From NCBI RefSeq assembly GCF_021654285.1, contig NZ_JAKFZS010000002.1, forward strand, positions 246,252 through 310,251: a stretch of 64,000 nucleotides of DNA, written 5' to 3'. The notes under the pieces were generated by a model. That model made no database searches and was not told where the DNA came from. It saw nothing but the letters and a program-made list of their open reading frames with translations. A program made the position numbers and the translations under genes. Below are positions 63,473-64,000 of the stretch, one piece after another (position 1 is the first letter of the stretch; every line of letters starts with the position of its first letter). This DNA comes from Pseudoalteromonas luteoviolacea. Its GTDB lineage: Bacteria > Pseudomonadota > Gammaproteobacteria > Enterobacterales > Alteromonadaceae.

Positions 63473-63652
63473 ATGCCGAAATTAGACGAAGAACAATTAA
63501 AGCATGAAGCCGCAAGAAGGGAGTATTGCAGGCAATGTATCATCGAATTCCAAAAATTAGGGTATTTAGACTCCTATCTCGAAGAGGTATTCGATCATAA
63601 ACAGCGCTTAATGAGTAAGTTTTCCACCTCCACAACCCCCAGAAATGATTAG
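63473..63652 (+). CDS. Hypothetical small protein, 59 residues
   Basis: The frame encodes MPKLDEEQLKHEAARREYC and continues with IIEFQKLGYLDSYLEEVFDHKQ to a polar Ser/Thr tail. The composition is helical and charged, more protein-like than random AT-rich sequence, and contains two cysteines near residues 19 and 22 (YCRQC). I do not recognise a family. There is no good ribosome site, so confidence is limited. It lies 120 bases before the tRNA-Ser gene. Confidence 0.4.
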   Translation: MPKLDEEQLKHEAARREYCRQCIIEFQKLGYLDSYLEEVFDHKQRLMSKFSTSTTPRND

Positions 63653-63729
63653 GATTAGAGCAAATTGTTAGAAAAAAAGACAGTGTGTTCAATCTGTCAC
63701 CAGATAGTCATTTTTTACAAGAAAAGTGT

Positions 63730-63757
63730 TTGACTTATTTTTTCTGTTCTATATTAT
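63730..63757 (+). promoter_or_regulatory. tRNA operon promoter
   Basis: TTGACT and TATTAT are separated by 16 bases, followed by a GC-rich discriminator (CGCCCC), typical of stringently controlled stable-RNA promoters. The start would lie about ten bases before tRNA-Ser. Confidence 0.75.
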
Positions 63758-63772
63758 ACGCCCCACAAAGAC

Positions 63773-63865
63773 GGAGAGGTGGCCGAGTGGCTGAAGGCGC
63801 TCCCCTGCTAAGGGAGTATAGGGTTTGTAGCCCTATCGAGGGTTCGAATCCCTCCCCCTCCGCCA
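63773..63865 (+). tRNA. tRNA-Ser (anticodon GCU)
   Basis: A 93-base type II tRNA with a long variable arm (TAGGG...CCCTA), anticodon stem CTCCC/GGGAG around loop CTGCTAA (anticodon 63807-63809), T-arm GAGGG-TTCGAAT-CCCTC and encoded CCA. Acceptor arms GGAGAGG and CCCCTCC leave one A-C mismatch (positions 5 and 68), otherwise all stems pair. Confidence 0.95.
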
Positions 63866-63891
63866 TTACTAAAATGGTTATCTTTGTAATT

Positions 63892-63968
63892 GGACGCGTA
63901 GCTCAGCTGGATAGAGTACCTGGCTACGAACCAGGCGGTCGGAGGTTCGAATCCTCCCGCGTCCGCCA
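63892..63968 (+). tRNA. tRNA-Arg (anticodon ACG)
   Basis: A 77-base tRNA with acceptor GGACGCG/CGCGTCC, D-arm GCTC...GAGT, anticodon stem CCTGG/CCAGG with loop CTACGAA (anticodon 63926-63928; A34 is expected to become inosine), T-arm GGAGG/CCTCC and encoded CCA. It follows tRNA-Ser by 26 bases and is probably co-transcribed. Confidence 0.96.
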
Positions 63969-64000
63969 CTTTCTCTAAGTGGAAAAATAAAAGAGGCACC

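Noticed and set aside
1..64000. CRISPR arrays, insertion sequences, prophage or defence islands
   Set aside because: I found no repeat-spacer pattern, transposase, phage structural gene or known defence gene; nearly all genes are conserved housekeeping genes.

Overview
The window is a piece of core chromosome from a marine gammaproteobacterium, most likely an Alteromonadales member close to Pseudoalteromonas (inference). The reasons are a complete Na+-translocating NQR operon with its maturation factors, FabV as enoyl-ACP reductase, moderate-to-low GC, and blocks syntenic with E. coli and Vibrio: rimM-trmD-rplS, rlmG/yajG/ampG/bolA, srmB/trmN6 and fldB-xerD-dsbC-recJ-prfB-lysS. I see no insertion sequence, prophage, CRISPR array, integron or secretion island. 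Almost every long gene can be named.

Layout. 1-1.2 kb: end of rimM, then trmD and rplS. 1.4-3.9 kb: convergent tyrA and pheA; tyrA has two tandem TyrR-type boxes and pheA has a complete attenuation leader with a Phe-rich 16-residue peptide. 4.1-10.4 kb: signalling genes, namely a GGDEF/EAL c-di-GMP protein, yciH, a STAS anti-sigma antagonist with its REC-PP2C-kinase switch protein (CrsA/CrsR or HsbA/HsbR type) and a GAF protein. 10.5-15.6 kb: aspartate/aromatic aminotransferase, SOS gene yebG, comEA, dsbB, fadR and a 2-Cys peroxiredoxin. 15.6-22.3 kb: two small proteins, a double-REC protein, smrB, prmB, aroC, hemL and pyrB. 22.4-25.4 kb: hemJ, a CLC protein, erpA and a 58-residue membrane protein. 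25.7-32.1 kb: a small XRE regulator with a structured leader, ampG, a cyclophilin, yajG, rlmG, alkB, bolA and fabV. 32.4-39.7 kb: nqrABCDEF, apbE and nqrM. 39.8-48.4 kb: cobC, then an adenosylcobalamin riboswitch controlling btuDC-cobTSUQO-btuF with ung at the tail. 48.4-56 kb: a DUF3545 protein, tal, yaaA, an MFS transporter, two unrecognised proteins, srmB and trmN6. 56-64 kb: fldB, xerD, dsbC, recJ, prfB (programmed frameshift), lysS, a short AT-rich stretch, then tRNA-Ser(GCU) and tRNA-Arg(ACG).

How it works together. The most informative content is regulatory. Readable control elements include the phe attenuator, the TyrR boxes, a FadR-type operator over the fadR promoter and another before fabV, an IscR class I site over the erpA promoter, a LexA box at yebG, an OxyR-like site before the peroxiredoxin, an FNR/ANR-type palindrome before nqrA and the cobalamin riboswitch. 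These assignments rest on comparison with remembered consensus sequences, not on computed scores. No clearly new biological system is visible. The best leads for something undescribed are the structured leader before the XRE gene, a roughly 20-bp-stem hairpin at 51184-51234, ung inside a B12 operon, an unrecognised protein with an HEAGH motif, and several small proteins.
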